A DNA stretch of 64,000 nt from a bacterium 210917-DFI.7.65 (GCA_020555865.1 JAJCJJ010000003.1:1-64000); one strand, 5' to 3'; positions 32,649-42,244 are shown, numbered from the stretch's first letter. The notes: a model not told the origin generated them from the letters alone. Numbers and translations: made by a program.

Positions 32649-35600
32649 ATGACCGAACACCCGATCAAGAAGGTTCTGGTGGCCAACCGCGGCGAAATTG
32701 CCATCCGCGTGTTCCGCGCCTGCGCGGACCTCGATATCCGCACGGTGGCCATGTATTCCAAAGAGGATACCTACAGCCTCTTCCGCACTAAGGCGGACGA
32801 ATCCTATCAGATGCCCGACACCCTCGGGCCGCTTGGTTCCTATCTGAACATTCCCGCCATTATCGACCTGGCCAAACGCCGTAATGTGGACGCTATCCAT
32901 CCCGGTTACGGATTTCTGTCCGAAAACGCCGCTTTTGCCAAGGCCTGCGAAGAAAACGGCATCGTGTTTGTCGGCCCGCCGTCCCATGTGCTTTCCCAGA
33001 TGGGCGACAAGCTTGCCGCCAAAGAAACGGCCATCCGCTGCGGGGTACCCATCATCCCCGGCGGCACCGAGCCGCTCAAAAGCGGCGAGGAAGCCTTGGA
33101 AAAGGCCAGGGAATACGGCTTCCCCATTATGCTCAAGGCGGCAGCCGGCGGCGGCGGCCGCGGCATGCGCCGCTGCGACAGCGAGGAGGAAGTGATCCCC
33201 GCCTTCAACCTGGTGAAAGGCGAGGCCGCCAAAGCCTTCGGGGACGACAGTATCTTCATCGAAAAATTTCTTGAGCAGCCCAAACACATCGAGGTGCAAA
33301 TTCTGGCCGACCGATACGGCAACGTCGTCCATCTTCACGAGCGCGACTGCTCCCTGCAGCGCCGTTTTCAGAAGGTAGTGGAGTTCACCCCCGCCTTTTC
33401 TGTGGATCAGAAGGTGCGCGACGCCCTGTGCGCCGACGCAGTGAAGATCGCCAAGGCGGTGGGCTTTGTCAACGCCGGCACAGTGGAATTCCTGGTGGAC
33501 CGCCAGGGGCACCATTACTTCATCGAAATGAACCCCCGCATTCAGGTGGAACACACCGTCACCGAAATGGTTACGGGCGTGGATCTGGTGCGCGCCCAGC
33601 TGCTGATCGCCGCGGGCAAGCCTTTGAGTGACCCCGAAATCGGCATCACCTGCCAGGAAGACATCCAGCCCCGGGGCTACGCCATCCAGTGCCGCGTGAC
33701 CACCGAGGACCCGGCCAACAATTTCGCCCCTGACACCGGAAAAATCACCGCCTACCGTTCCTCCGGCGGCTTCGGCATCCGTCTGGACGGCGGAAACGGC
33801 TATTCCGGCGCGGAAATCTCTCCTTATTACGACTCCCTTCTGGTGAAAGTTACCTGCTGCGACAATACCTTCGCCGGCGCCTGCCACAAAGCCCTGCGCG
33901 CCCTGAGCGAAACCCGCGTGCGCGGTGTAAAAACCAATATCTCCTTTATCACCAATATTCTGACCAACGAGACCTTCCGTAAAGGGCAGTGCTATACCAA
34001 ATTCATTGACGAAACGCCGGAGCTGTTCGATATCTCCGAGTCCCGCAACCGCGGCAACAAGCTGCTGGAATACATCGGCAATATCGTGGTCAACGATCCT
34101 CAGGCCGGCGCCAAAATGTATGAACCCTCCCGCGTGCCTGAGGTGGCGGGCGAGATTCCCGCAGGCTACAAGCAGTATCTGGATCAGCACGGCCCTGAAG
34201 CCCTGTCCAAGCTGGTACTGGGCGAAAAGAAACTTCTGGTGTGCGACACCACCATGCGCGACGCCCACCAGTCCCTGCTGGCCACCCGGGTGCGCAGCCG
34301 CGATATGATCCGTGCCGCCGACGGCACCGCCAAAATCCTGAAAGACTGCTTCTCCCTGGAAATGTGGGGCGGCGCCACCTTCGACGTGGCCTACCGCTTC
34401 CTGCACGAATCTCCCTGGGAACGGCTGGATGCACTGCGCAAGGCCATCCCCAACATTCCTTTCCAAATGCTGCTGCGCGGCGCCAACGCCGTGGGCTACA
34501 CCAATTACCCCGACAATGTGATCCGGGAATTCGTCCGCCTGGCGGCCGAGGGCGGCATCGATGTGTTCCGCGTGTTCGACTCGCTGAACTGGCTGCCCGG
34601 CATGGAGGTAGCCCTGGACGAGGTCATCCGGCAGGGCAAGTTCGCCGAGGGCACCATCTGCTACACCGGCGACGTATCCGACACCACGCGGGAAAAGTAC
34701 ACCCTGAAATACTACGTGGATATGGCCAAAGAGCTGCAGAAGCGCGGCTGTCACGCCATCGCCATTAAGGACATGGCAGGTCTGCTGAAGCCCTATGCCG
34801 CCCGTGAGCTGGTCAAGGCGCTCAAGGACGCCTTGGAGATCCCGATTCAGCTGCATACTCACGATACCTCCGGCAACCAGAACAGCACCATCCTCATGGC
34901 CGCCGAAGAGGGCGTGGATATCGTGGATCTGGCCATTGCCTCCATGTCGTCGCTGACGAGCCAGCCCTCCCTCAACGCCGTTGTGGCCGCTCTGGAAGGA
35001 CAGGAGCGTGACACCGGCATCGACCTGATGAGCCTGCAAAAGCTGACGGATTACTGGTCTGATGTCCGCCAGCGTTATGCCGAATTTGAATCCGACCTCA
35101 AAACGCCCGTCACCGACATCTACCGCTATGAAATCCCTGGCGGCCAGTACACCAATTTGAAGCCTCAGGTGGAAAGTCTGGGCTTGGGCGACCGCTTTGT
35201 GGACGTCAAGGAGATGTACAAAAAGGTCAACGACATGCTGGGCGACCTGGTAAAAGTGACGCCTTCGTCCAAAATGGTGGGCGATATGGCTATTTTCATG
35301 GTGCAGCATGACCTGACACCGGAAAATATTCTCGAAAAAGGCGCCGATCTGAGTTACCCTGACTCCGTCGTCAGTTATTTCAAAGGCATGATGGGCCAGC
35401 CCGCCTGGGGCTTCCCCGAAGCGCTGCAGAAGATCGTGCTCAAGGGCGAAACGCCCATCACCTGCCGCCCCGGCGAGCTGCTGCCGCCGGCGGACTTCGA
35501 CGCCGCCCGCGCCCATTTGAAAGACATGACAGGCGACATAATCAAACTCAGCCGCAAGGATCAGGAAAAGCTGGGCGAAGCCATCCGGGAAAACAATATC

Positions 35601-36146
35601 GCCAACCCCACCGACCGCGCAGTCATCTCCTGGTGCCTGTATCCCAAAGTGTACGAGGAATTCCTGCAGAAGCGCCGCGAATACGGCTACATCAGCCGCT
35701 TGGGCAGCCATATCTTCTTCCACGGCATGGCCCCCGGTGAAACCAGCCTTGTGGAAATCGAGGACGGCAAGACCCTGGTAATCAAATACATCGGCCTGGG
35801 CGAACTGAACAGCGATGGGGAGCGCGCCGTGCTCTTCGAACTCAACGGCGTGCGCCGCGAGGTCACCGTGGTGGATCAGTCCGCCGCTGACCAGGTGAAA
35901 AAAGCCCCCATGGCCGACCCCGAAGACAAGATGCAGATCGGCGCCCAGATCCCCGGCGCCGTCAGCAAAATCTTTGTCAAAAAGGGCGACAAGGTCACCG
36001 CCGGCGAAGTGCTGGCTGTAATCGAGGCCATGAAGATGGAAACTTCCGTCCTGGCCCTGACCGACGGCGTAATCGACGAGATCCGCGTCAGCGCCGGCGA
36101 TACCGTTAAGCACGGCGAACTTCTGATGACTATGAAAGAAGCCTGA
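32649..36146 (+). CDS. pyc: Pyruvate carboxylase
   Basis: A 1165-residue single-chain biotin enzyme making oxaloacetate from pyruvate, bicarbonate and ATP. The order is: biotin carboxylase domain (residues 1-450: KVLVANRGEIAIRVFRA, AAAGGGGRGMR, EMNPRIQVEHTVTE), carboxyltransferase domain (about 530-830: DTTMRDAHQSLLATRVR, metal-binding HTHDTSGN), the PYC tetramerisation region, and a C-terminal biotinyl domain with EAMKMETS, whose lysine is biotinylated. The length is usual for alpha4-type PYC. It feeds oxaloacetate to biosynthesis. AAAGGAG RBS, its own promoter and a structured 5' leader. Confidence 0.97.
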   Translation: MTEHPIKKVLVANRGEIAIRVFRACADLDIRTVAMYSKEDTYSLFRTKADESYQMPDTLGPLGSYLNIPAIIDLAKRRNVDAIHPGYGFLSENAAFAKACEENGIVFVGPPSHVLSQMGDKLAAKETAIRCGVPIIPGGTEPLKSGEEALEKAREYGFPIMLKAAAGGGGRGMRRCDSEEEVIPAFNLVKGEAAKAFGDDSIFIEKFLEQPKHIEVQILADRYGNVVHLHERDCSLQRRFQKVVEFTPAFSVDQKVRDALCADAVKIAKAVGFVNAGTVEFLVDRQGHHYFIEMNPRIQVEHTVTEMVTGVDLVRAQLLIAAGKPLSDPEIGITCQEDIQPRGYAIQCRVTTEDPANNFAPDTGKITAYRSSGGFGIRLDGGNGYSGAEISPYYDSLLVKVTCCDNTFAGACHKALRALSETRVRGVKTNISFITNILTNETFRKGQCYTKFIDETPELFDISESRNRGNKLLEYIGNIVVNDPQAGAKMYEPSRVPEVAGEIPAGYKQYLDQHGPEALSKLVLGEKKLLVCDTTMRDAHQSLLATRVRSRDMIRAADGTAKILKDCFSLEMWGGATFDVAYRFLHESPWERLDALRKAIPNIPFQMLLRGANAVGYTNYPDNVIREFVRLAAEGGIDVFRVFDSLNWLPGMEVALDEVIRQGKFAEGTICYTGDVSDTTREKYTLKYYVDMAKELQKRGCHAIAIKDMAGLLKPYAARELVKALKDALEIPIQLHTHDTSGNQNSTILMAAEEGVDIVDLAIASMSSLTSQPSLNAVVAALEGQERDTGIDLMSLQKLTDYWSDVRQRYAEFESDLKTPVTDIYRYEIPGGQYTNLKPQVESLGLGDRFVDVKEMYKKVNDMLGDLVKVTPSSKMVGDMAIFMVQHDLTPENILEKGADLSYPDSVVSYFKGMMGQPAWGFPEALQKIVLKGETPITCRPGELLPPADFDAARAHLKDMTGDIIKLSRKDQEKLGEAIRENNIANPTDRAVISWCLYPKVYEEFLQKRREYGYISRLGSHIFFHGMAPGETSLVEIEDGKTLVIKYIGLGELNSDGERAVLFELNGVRREVTVVDQSAADQVKKAPMADPEDKMQIGAQIPGAVSKIFVKKGDKVTAGEVLAVIEAMKMETSVLALTDGVIDEIRVSAGDTVKHGELLMTMKEA

Positions 36147-36159
36147 TCCATCCCAGACC

Positions 36160-36202
36160 AAACACGCCGATCTGCCTCATAAGGCGGATCGGCGTGTTTT
36201 TT
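36160..36202 (+). terminator. Terminator of pyc
   Basis: A 17-bp stem (36161-36177 with 36182-36198, one mismatch) followed by TTTTTT. Confidence 0.85.
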
Positions 36203-36351
36203 ATGTTTTGCATTTTAAAAAGTTTTTTGGCAGCGGGCCTCTTCCGACACCGCAAGCTGACAGCAGGCACTGGGGCACACTCCAAGCCGGCGACGGCGGA
36301 CTGAAAAAAGCAGCCCCTTCAGGAAAAGATCCCGAAAGGGCCGCCCGGCGT

Positions 36352-36600
36352 TCATTGGCAGCAATCGCCGCCGGCCGTTTCAGCCTGCTGCTCCAGCAGC
36401 GCCAGAATCTCATCCAGCTCTGCCTTCATGGCGCACAGGACCTGATTCTGCCCCGCCAGGGCACACAGGATGGATTGTACCGGCTCACACTGCCCCTCCC
36501 GCCGGCGCTCGATAGGGTGGGAATAGCGCCGCGGCTCCGGCGTACAGGGTCCGCCGCGCGCGGAGGCAGGAACCGGCCTGCCGTTTCTGCTTTGTTCCAT
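36352..36600 (-). CDS. Small hypothetical protein
   Basis: An 82-residue protein with an unusually good RBS (AAAGGAGG, 9 bases before the ATG). The N-terminal 35 residues are Arg/Pro-rich. The second half is a predicted amphipathic helix pair (CEPVQSILCALAGQNQVLCA, then LDEILALLEQQAE), probably a coiled coil, and the end is CC-rich (GGDCCQ). No family recognised. It is on the minus strand between pyc and azlD, and 36203-36351 shows no gene. Confidence 0.5.
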   Translation of the reverse strand: MEQSRNGRPVPASARGGPCTPEPRRYSHPIERRREGQCEPVQSILCALAGQNQVLCAMKAELDEILALLEQQAETAGGDCCQ

Positions 36601-36710
36601 AACGGACGACCTCCTTTTCTCTCGATCAATCCAGTGTATGCGCGCGCAGAGCGGCTTGCGCCCGCTATTTCTTTTTTCCATTCAGAAAGAACAGAGATCT
36701 GGAGCGGGAC

Positions 36711-36741
36711 AAAAAAGAAGGGGCCAAGCCCCTTCTTTTGC
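36711..36741 (-). terminator. Terminator of the azlCD operon
   Basis: GAAGGGG (36717-36723) pairs with CCCCTTC (36729-36735). On the minus strand it is followed by TTTTTT (36711-36716). It begins one base after the azlD stop. Confidence 0.75.
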
Positions 36742-37074
36742 TTAAAATACCACTTGCAGCAAAAACATATACAACGCCGTGGCCGTAAAGATCGACAACA
36801 GGTTGTTCCCTTTCCACCAGTGCAGCGCCGCGGCCACCGTTACGCACACAAGCTCCGGAATACCATGGCTCGCGCTGGTAAAGGAGACATTGCGCAGGCA
36901 ATAGATAATCAGCATCATGATGATTGCCGGCGGCAGCACACGGCCCAGATACAGCACAATCCTGGGCGGTTTTCCGCCGCGATCAAAGAGCAGGAAAGGG
37001 AGGAAGCGGGTCAGAAACGTCACGCCGGCCATCACCGCAATGCTGAGGGCCGCCTGAGCAGGCGTTAGCGCCAT
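36742..37074 (-). CDS. azlD: AzlD family branched-chain amino acid export protein
   Basis: A 110-residue membrane protein with about four helices, the small subunit of the AzlCD exporter for branched-chain amino acids and analogues. The FLTRFLPFLLF and VLPPAIIMMLIIYCLRN segments are typical. Its start overlaps the azlC stop by ten bases, so translation is probably coupled. Confidence 0.88.
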   Translation of the reverse strand: MALTPAQAALSIAVMAGVTFLTRFLPFLLFDRGGKPPRIVLYLGRVLPPAIIMMLIIYCLRNVSFTSASHGIPELVCVTVAAALHWWKGNNLLSIFTATALYMFLLQVVF

Positions 37075-37811
37075 TCTTTCTCCACCTCCTGAGGCAATGC
37101 TTCCGCTGCGCAGGCAGCATTCCTTTTTTCTTCATCCAGCGTGCCGCGCAGGCTCAGCAGCAGCACCACAATGGCGCCCAGCGCCGGCAGCAGGAAATTG
37201 TCCGGCCCGATGAGCGAAAGCGATACAAACGTGCACACGCCGCCCAAGAGAGCGGGAAGATGCCGCTTGTTTTCTTTCCACTGGCCCACGGCAATGACCA
37301 CAAACAGCGCCGTCATGGCAAAGTCCACGCCGGTGGTATCAAACTTCAGCAGAGCGCCGGCCACAGAACCGATGACGCTGCCGATGATCCAATAGCTGTG
37401 ATCCAGCAGCGCGATGGCAAAGTAGAAATCCGCCGGCTTCATGCCCGAAGGCACCCGCACAGAAGAAAGCAGCGCATAGGTTTCGTCGGTCAGTGCAAAA
37501 ATGAGATAAAATTTGCGCAGGCCATGAATCGTCTGAAATTTTTCCAGCATGGACAGGCCATATACGATATGACGGAAATTCAGCAGCAGCGTCATCAGCG
37601 CCACCTCGGACAGCGCCGCCCCCAGCTGCAGCAGCGAAACGCCCAGATACTGACCCGAACCGGCATAGATGGTCAGGCTCATAAAAAAGGACCAGATGAA
37701 ATTATAGCCGATGGCTTCCAGCATCAGGCCGAAGGCAATGCCGATGGCCAGATACCCGATCAGCACCGGCACCGTGACGCGGAAGGCCGCGGCCCAAACA
37801 TGGCGGTTCAA
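37065..37811 (-). CDS. azlC: AzlC family branched-chain amino acid permease
   Basis: A 248-residue membrane protein (large subunit of AzlCD). The family blocks VLIGYLAIGIAFGLMLEAIG, YAGSGQYLGVSLL and NFRHIVYGLSM are present. The exporter moves branched-chain amino acids out of the cell. The TTG at 37811 is chosen because GGAAG ends 10 bases before it and the protein then starts just ahead of helix 1. A GTG nine bases further up touches the RBS. Upstream in-frame codons look unlike the family. Confidence 0.88.
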   Translation of the reverse strand: MNRHVWAAAFRVTVPVLIGYLAIGIAFGLMLEAIGYNFIWSFFMSLTIYAGSGQYLGVSLLQLGAALSEVALMTLLLNFRHIVYGLSMLEKFQTIHGLRKFYLIFALTDETYALLSSVRVPSGMKPADFYFAIALLDHSYWIIGSVIGSVAGALLKFDTTGVDFAMTALFVVIAVGQWKENKRHLPALLGGVCTFVSLSLIGPDNFLLPALGAIVVLLLSLRGTLDEEKRNAACAAEALPQEVEKEWR

Positions 37812-37919
37812 GGTTCTCACACTTCCCGGAAAAAGATTCTGCGCACAAGGCGTATTCTTTATTGTACCGTTTTCCCGCCAAAATGCAAGCCCCGATGTGC
37901 GAAAAAGTACACCGGCCAA

Positions 37920-37955
37920 AGGCGGAGGCGCCCCGGACTGGGGCGCCTCCGCTTT
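37920..37955. terminator. Terminator downstream of spoIIID
   Basis: A 14-bp GC-rich stem (37922-37935 with 37941-37954) with short T runs on both sides, just after the spoIIID stop on the minus strand. Confidence 0.65.
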
Positions 37956-37961
37956 TGGCTT

Positions 37962-38210
37962 TCAGATGCCTTTGTATTTTTTCCGGGTGGCCATGCCGCC
38001 GCGGATGTGGCGCTGGGCCTTGTTCACGTCCAGTACCGCTTTTACCTGATCGTACAGCGCGCGGTTGAATTTCGGCAGACGTTCGCTCAGATCTTTATGA
38101 ACCGTGGATTTGCTGATGCCGAATTTCTGAGCGGCGGCGCGGACGGTGGTCCGGTTCTCTATGATGTATTGAGCGAGCGTGACGGCACGCTCCTCGATGT
38201 TTCCCTTCAA
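37962..38210 (-). CDS. spoIIID: Sporulation transcription factor SpoIIID
   Basis: An 82-residue DNA-binding protein that tunes mother-cell gene expression together with sigma-E during endospore formation. The HTH is RAAAQKFGISKSTVHKDLSE (residues 24-43), followed by the basic C-terminal helix (GGMATRKKYKGI) that gives sequence-specific contacts. The length is that of the family. Start is a TTG at 38210 with GGGGAG 9 bases upstream, and no ATG fits the family's N-terminus. It is a strong marker that this organism sporulates. Confidence 0.93.
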   Translation of the reverse strand: MKGNIEERAVTLAQYIIENRTTVRAAAQKFGISKSTVHKDLSERLPKFNRALYDQVKAVLDVNKAQRHIRGGMATRKKYKGI

Positions 38211-38360
38211 GCAACAACACTCCCCGCCTGTTTCTGCTCCAATCTATGCAGGGCCGGGCGGGAATATGTATTTTCAGGCGGCAGCGCGCCCCTTTTCTTT
38301 TGGCAGCGCTCATGCTATACTGTGAAAAAATCCCCAACATCACAGAAGGAGGCCTTTCTT

Positions 38361-40370
38361 ATGGCACAAACAACCTGGAAACGCTCGGCCTGCCCTTATG
38401 ACTGCCCCGACGGCTGCGGCCTGCTGGTGGAAACCGACGGAAAATGCGTCTACCGTGTCAAAGGCGATCCTGACCATCCCGTGACGCGCGGCTTCGTGTG
38501 CCGCAAAATGCAGCATTACGAGCGCACCGTCCACAGTCCCCGGCGCATTCCCACGCCGCTGCGCCGGGTGGGGGAGAAGGGGAAAGGCGAATTCGTTCCC
38601 ATCTCCTGGGAGGAAGCCGTGGATGAAATCACCACCCGCTGGAAAGCCCTGATCGCCGCTTACGGCGCCGAAGTGATCCTGCCTTATTCCTATGCCGGCA
38701 CCGAGCATCAGATTCAATACGGCTGCGGCGAGGCCTTTTTCGGCCGTCTGGGAGCCAGCCGGCTGGAGCGCACCATCTGTGCCAAAGCCAAGGACGCAGG
38801 TTTTGAACAGATCATCGGCGCCACGCCGGGGCAGAATCCCCGGGATCTGTCCCACTGCGACTACATTATTATTTGGGGCAGCAACGTGACAGCCACCTGG
38901 ATCCACGCCCACTCGGAGATCCTTGCGGCCAAAAAGAACGGCGCCCATGTGGTGCTGATCGACGTATATGCCACGCCCGCCGCAGCCCTGGCCGACGAAG
39001 TGCTGCTGGTGCGTCCGGGGACGGACGCTTTTCTGGCCCTGGCCATGGATCGGCTGCTGCAGCAGGAGGGGCGGCTGGATCGCGCTTTTTTGGACCGACA
39101 CACCCTGGGCGCAGCCGAATTTCTTGCCACGCTGGCCCCGTATACATTGGAAGCAGCCGCGCAGACCACCGCCGTGCCAAAAGAGACAATCGCCTCCGTG
39201 GCCCGGGGCTTTGCCGCGGCGCGCTCCCCGGTAATCCTGTTCGGCGCAGGCATGTCCCGCCACGGCAACGGCGCCATGACCATCCGCTGCGTCACCACCC
39301 TGGCGGCGGTGACGGGGGCTTTCGCCAAGCCCTTCGGCGGCATCATCGGCAACGCCTCCAGCAGCGCGGCGTACCGGGACGACCTCGTTACCCGGCCCGA
39401 TTTTCAGCAGCGCCGCGTGCGCAGCATCAATATGGGACAGATCGGTTCGGCCCTGACGGAGTTGAACGACCCGCCCATCCTGAGCCTGTATGTCTACAGT
39501 TCCAACCCCGCCTCCATCGCCCCCAACCAGAGCGCCGTACTCCGGGGCCTGCGGCGGGAGGACCTGTTCACCGTGGTGCATGAGCGTTTCCTCACCGACA
39601 CCGCCAAATATGCTGATATCGTCCTGCCGGCGGACACCGCCATGGAGCACGGCGACCTGGCCGCTTCCTACGGCAACCTCTGCATCCAGAAAACCGACCC
39701 GGTGATCGCGCCTCTGGGCGAGAGCAAATCCAACTTTGAAACGTTTGCCCTGCTGGGCCGGGCCATGGGCTTTACGGAGGACTATTTCCATCAGACCAAT
39801 GAAGAACTGAAAGATGCCGTCCTGGCCGCCCCTACCCCTTGGCGGGAGCGCCTGAGCGCCGGGGCAAAGGAGCAGTTTGCCCAGGGCCGCGCCGTGCTGC
39901 TGCCCCAGGACGATCCCTGCGCTTTTGCGACCAAGAGCGGCAAGCTGGAATTCCTGCGCCCGGAGCTGCCCCATCCGCTGCCCTGTTACCTTCCGGACCC
40001 CAGCGGCAGCTATCCGCTGCGCCTGGTGGTGGCTCCCCATCAGGCCACGCTGAACTCCTCCTTTTCTGAACGTGACGAGTTGGTGCAAGCCCGCGGCCCC
40101 ATGCGCCTGATCCTGAACGCAGCCGACGCCGCGGCCCGCGGCATCACCGACGGGGCGGTGATCGACGTATGGAACGACCTGGCCCATGTGCGCTTCTATG
40201 CCGACGTGCGCAGCAATGTCGCCCCCGGCGCCGTGGTGGCCGAGGGGGTGTACAGCGCGGAACAGTCCCTGAACGGCCTGACCGTGAACGCCCTGCTGAG
40301 CGACGCCCTGACCGACGGCGGCCGCGCCGCCACGCTGTGCGGCAACACGGTGGACGCCGCGCCGGTGTGA
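38361..40370 (+). CDS. Molybdopterin-dependent oxidoreductase (second, single-subunit type)
   Basis: A 669-residue DMSO-reductase-family enzyme. The N-terminal 4Fe-4S motif is CPYDCPDGCGL with a distal FVCRKM. FVPISWEEAVDEI opens the Mo domain, and RLERTICAKAKDAG puts a cysteine where the Mo ligand is expected. GMSRHGNG and the C-terminal ITDGAVIDVWNDLAHV complete the fold. No export signal. No partner subunits lie beside it. The reaction is unknown; related stand-alone proteins are annotated as BisC-like or formate dehydrogenase-like. AGGAGG RBS. Confidence 0.85.
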   Translation: MAQTTWKRSACPYDCPDGCGLLVETDGKCVYRVKGDPDHPVTRGFVCRKMQHYERTVHSPRRIPTPLRRVGEKGKGEFVPISWEEAVDEITTRWKALIAAYGAEVILPYSYAGTEHQIQYGCGEAFFGRLGASRLERTICAKAKDAGFEQIIGATPGQNPRDLSHCDYIIIWGSNVTATWIHAHSEILAAKKNGAHVVLIDVYATPAAALADEVLLVRPGTDAFLALAMDRLLQQEGRLDRAFLDRHTLGAAEFLATLAPYTLEAAAQTTAVPKETIASVARGFAAARSPVILFGAGMSRHGNGAMTIRCVTTLAAVTGAFAKPFGGIIGNASSSAAYRDDLVTRPDFQQRRVRSINMGQIGSALTELNDPPILSLYVYSSNPASIAPNQSAVLRGLRREDLFTVVHERFLTDTAKYADIVLPADTAMEHGDLAASYGNLCIQKTDPVIAPLGESKSNFETFALLGRAMGFTEDYFHQTNEELKDAVLAAPTPWRERLSAGAKEQFAQGRAVLLPQDDPCAFATKSGKLEFLRPELPHPLPCYLPDPSGSYPLRLVVAPHQATLNSSFSERDELVQARGPMRLILNAADAAARGITDGAVIDVWNDLAHVRFYADVRSNVAPGAVVAEGVYSAEQSLNGLTVNALLSDALTDGGRAATLCGNTVDAAPV

Positions 40371-40407
40371 CAAAAGCGGTAGTTTTTCCCGCGCTGTTCA
40401 CAGTTTA

Positions 40408-40438
40408 TTGACACATTTCCCGGGAAATACGCTATAAT
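40408..40438 (+). promoter_or_regulatory. Promoter with a 19-bp spacer filled by a palindrome
   Basis: Consensus TTGACA (40408-40413) and TATAAT (40433-40438) are separated by 19 bp. The spacer contains ATTTCCCGGGAAAT (40415-40428), a perfect 14-base dyad. This is the layout used by MerR-family regulators, which untwist over-long spacers. It drives the PhnD-like lipoprotein gene. Confidence 0.6.
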
Positions 40439-40475
40439 AGCCCCAACAACATGCTCCAGAAAGGATCCCATTTCC

Positions 40476-41561
40476 ATGAAAAAATTTCTTTCCCTCCTGC
40501 TGAGCGCCGCTCTGGCCGCCCTGGCGCTGACCGGCTGCGGCACGCCGCAGGGCGAGCCTTCCTCCGCCGGCGAAACGCCTCCCATCACCGGCACGGCGGC
40601 CCATTTGAATATCCTGCTGCCGTACGCCGCCAGCTCCGCTGTGGTGGAGCAGCACAGGGATGGCTTCATTGCTTCCCTGCGCCACGAGCTGGCCGACCGG
40701 GGCTGGGCCGTGGAGGACATCACCCTCAGCGTGGCTCCCACCGCCGCCGCCAGCGGCAAGGCCCTGGACGACAGCACCGCGGATCTGGCCATTCTGCCAG
40801 CCAGCCAGTACTTCACCTACAGCGACGACGTGGATCTGCTGATGACCGCCACAAAGCCCGGCGTCAGCGTCAACTCCCTCAACGCCGCCGACTGGAACGG
40901 CAGCGCCGAGCACCCCACCTATACCGATGAGGACTGCCCCTACAGCCGCACCCTGATCTGCGCCACCAATTCCGAAACCGGCCGCGCCCTGGCCCAGTCC
41001 GCCAAAAACGGCACGCTGACCTGGGAAGAGCTGTCTGCGGCCAAATGGATGTATGCCAAAGCTTCCTCCTCTTCGGACTTTTTCTACCCCGATCTGTGGC
41101 TGAGCGAACAATTCGGGAAAACCCTCGAAGATCTGCCGAACCTGCAGGCCATGGACGGCTACGGCGCGCTCTTTTCCGAAGCCTCTGCCGAAGAGGCGGA
41201 CGTGATTGTGATTCCCGCGGACCTGCGCATCGACTATGCCGAAGCCTGGCAGCTCGCTGCCGATGACATCGATTCCACCGGAAAAATGGGCTTTGGCCAC
41301 GAGGACAGCATCTTCAATGAAATCCAGGTTCTGGGCGTTACCGCGCCCATCTGGGGCGACGTGATGGTGCTGCGCGCCGGCGAAGAACCCTTTGGCGACA
41401 CCGACTTCCAGTCCGCCCTGCTGGGAGCCATGGACGCGCTGGAAAAGGACAGCGACGCCCGCGCCATCTGGGAAAGCTGCGGCTACACCGGCTTCACCGC
41501 CTCCGGCGGCAGCCACTACGACAACATTCGGGACCGGACCGTGTTCGGCACCGGGGACTGA
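40476..41561 (+). CDS. PhnD-like substrate-binding lipoprotein
   Basis: A 361-residue lipoprotein: signal peptide with lipobox LTGC (Cys20), then a low-complexity linker, then a two-lobed periplasmic-binding fold of the phosphate/phosphonate (PhnD/SsuA-like) type. Markers are LNILLPYAAS, DLAILPASQYF and DVMVLRAGEEPFGD. It should capture a solute outside the cell for an ABC importer. No permease or ATPase gene lies beside it, so the ligand and partner are unknown. Its promoter has an unusual palindromic spacer, suggesting tight control. It ends at a good terminator. Confidence 0.8.
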   Translation: MKKFLSLLLSAALAALALTGCGTPQGEPSSAGETPPITGTAAHLNILLPYAASSAVVEQHRDGFIASLRHELADRGWAVEDITLSVAPTAAASGKALDDSTADLAILPASQYFTYSDDVDLLMTATKPGVSVNSLNAADWNGSAEHPTYTDEDCPYSRTLICATNSETGRALAQSAKNGTLTWEELSAAKWMYAKASSSSDFFYPDLWLSEQFGKTLEDLPNLQAMDGYGALFSEASAEEADVIVIPADLRIDYAEAWQLAADDIDSTGKMGFGHEDSIFNEIQVLGVTAPIWGDVMVLRAGEEPFGDTDFQSALLGAMDALEKDSDARAIWESCGYTGFTASGGSHYDNIRDRTVFGTGD

Positions 41562-41578
41562 TACACAGGGCACATACA

Positions 41579-41618
41579 GAAAACGGGAGTACGGAATCAT
41601 CCGTACTCCCGTTTTTTT
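41579..41618 (+). terminator. Terminator of the PhnD-like lipoprotein gene
   Basis: A 15-bp perfect stem (41581-41595 with 41600-41614) followed by a run of seven T. Confidence 0.88.
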
Positions 41619-41643
41619 AATCCAGGGCACCGCAGTCCCCGGC

Positions 41644-42195
41644 TCACTCTTCGATGGCTTCGTCCGCCTCAATCAGCCCGTAGCCGCCGTTTTTGCGGGC
41701 ATAGACAATGCACAGGGCATTGTCATTTTCCCGGCGGAACAGGAAAAAGCTGTGGTCGAGCAAATTCATTTGCAGGATGGCCTCCTCCGCGCTCATGGGC
41801 TTGATGGAGAAATGCTTCTCGCGCACGATCTGGAACTCGCGCTCCTCGCTGACCTCCGGCTCGGCGGCCAGGACGGAGGGATCGAAAGCGCCCTGACGCA
41901 GGCGCTTCTCCAGGCGCGTTTTATTCTTGCGGATCTGGCGGTCGATATATTCCTGCGCCGTGTCGATGGCGGCGCGCATATTTCCTTCCTTGTTTTCCTC
42001 CTGGGCACGGAAGAGCGTATTTCCGCCCCGGATGGTCACTTCGACCACGCAGCGGTTGTTTTTCTCCACAGAGAAGGTGACGTTGGCCTCCGCTTCATTT
42101 TTGAAATAGCGATCCAGCTTGGAGATTTTTTTCTCCGCGTATTCCTTAACCGAATCGTTCAGGTCAACTTTTTTGCAGGTAAATGTGAACTTCAT
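41644..42195 (-). CDS. hpf: Ribosome hibernation promoting factor, long form
   Basis: A 183-residue protein that dimerises 70S ribosomes into inactive 100S particles under stress. The N-terminal HPF/RaiA domain covers residues 1-100 (DSVKEYAEKKISKLDRYF, VVEVTIRGGNTLFRAQ). The C-terminal dimerisation domain is present (FSIKPMSAEEAILQMNLL, HSFFLFRRE). The ATG at 42195 has AAAGGAG 9 bases upstream and is the family start. A sigma-A promoter lies at 42245-42273. Confidence 0.95.
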   Translation of the reverse strand: MKFTFTCKKVDLNDSVKEYAEKKISKLDRYFKNEAEANVTFSVEKNNRCVVEVTIRGGNTLFRAQEENKEGNMRAAIDTAQEYIDRQIRKNKTRLEKRLRQGAFDPSVLAAEPEVSEEREFQIVREKHFSIKPMSAEEAILQMNLLDHSFFLFRRENDNALCIVYARKNGGYGLIEADEAIEE

Positions 42196-42244
42196 ACAAT
42201 TTACTCCTTTCGTCTGCGGTAGCAGGGGGACTTGTGCTGGTTGT

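Noticed and set aside
32526..36161. A 1211-codon open frame on the minus strand
   Set aside because: It lies wholly over pyruvate carboxylase, is His/Gly/Val-rich low-complexity sequence and has no RBS or family match. It is the usual antisense shadow of a GC-rich gene.
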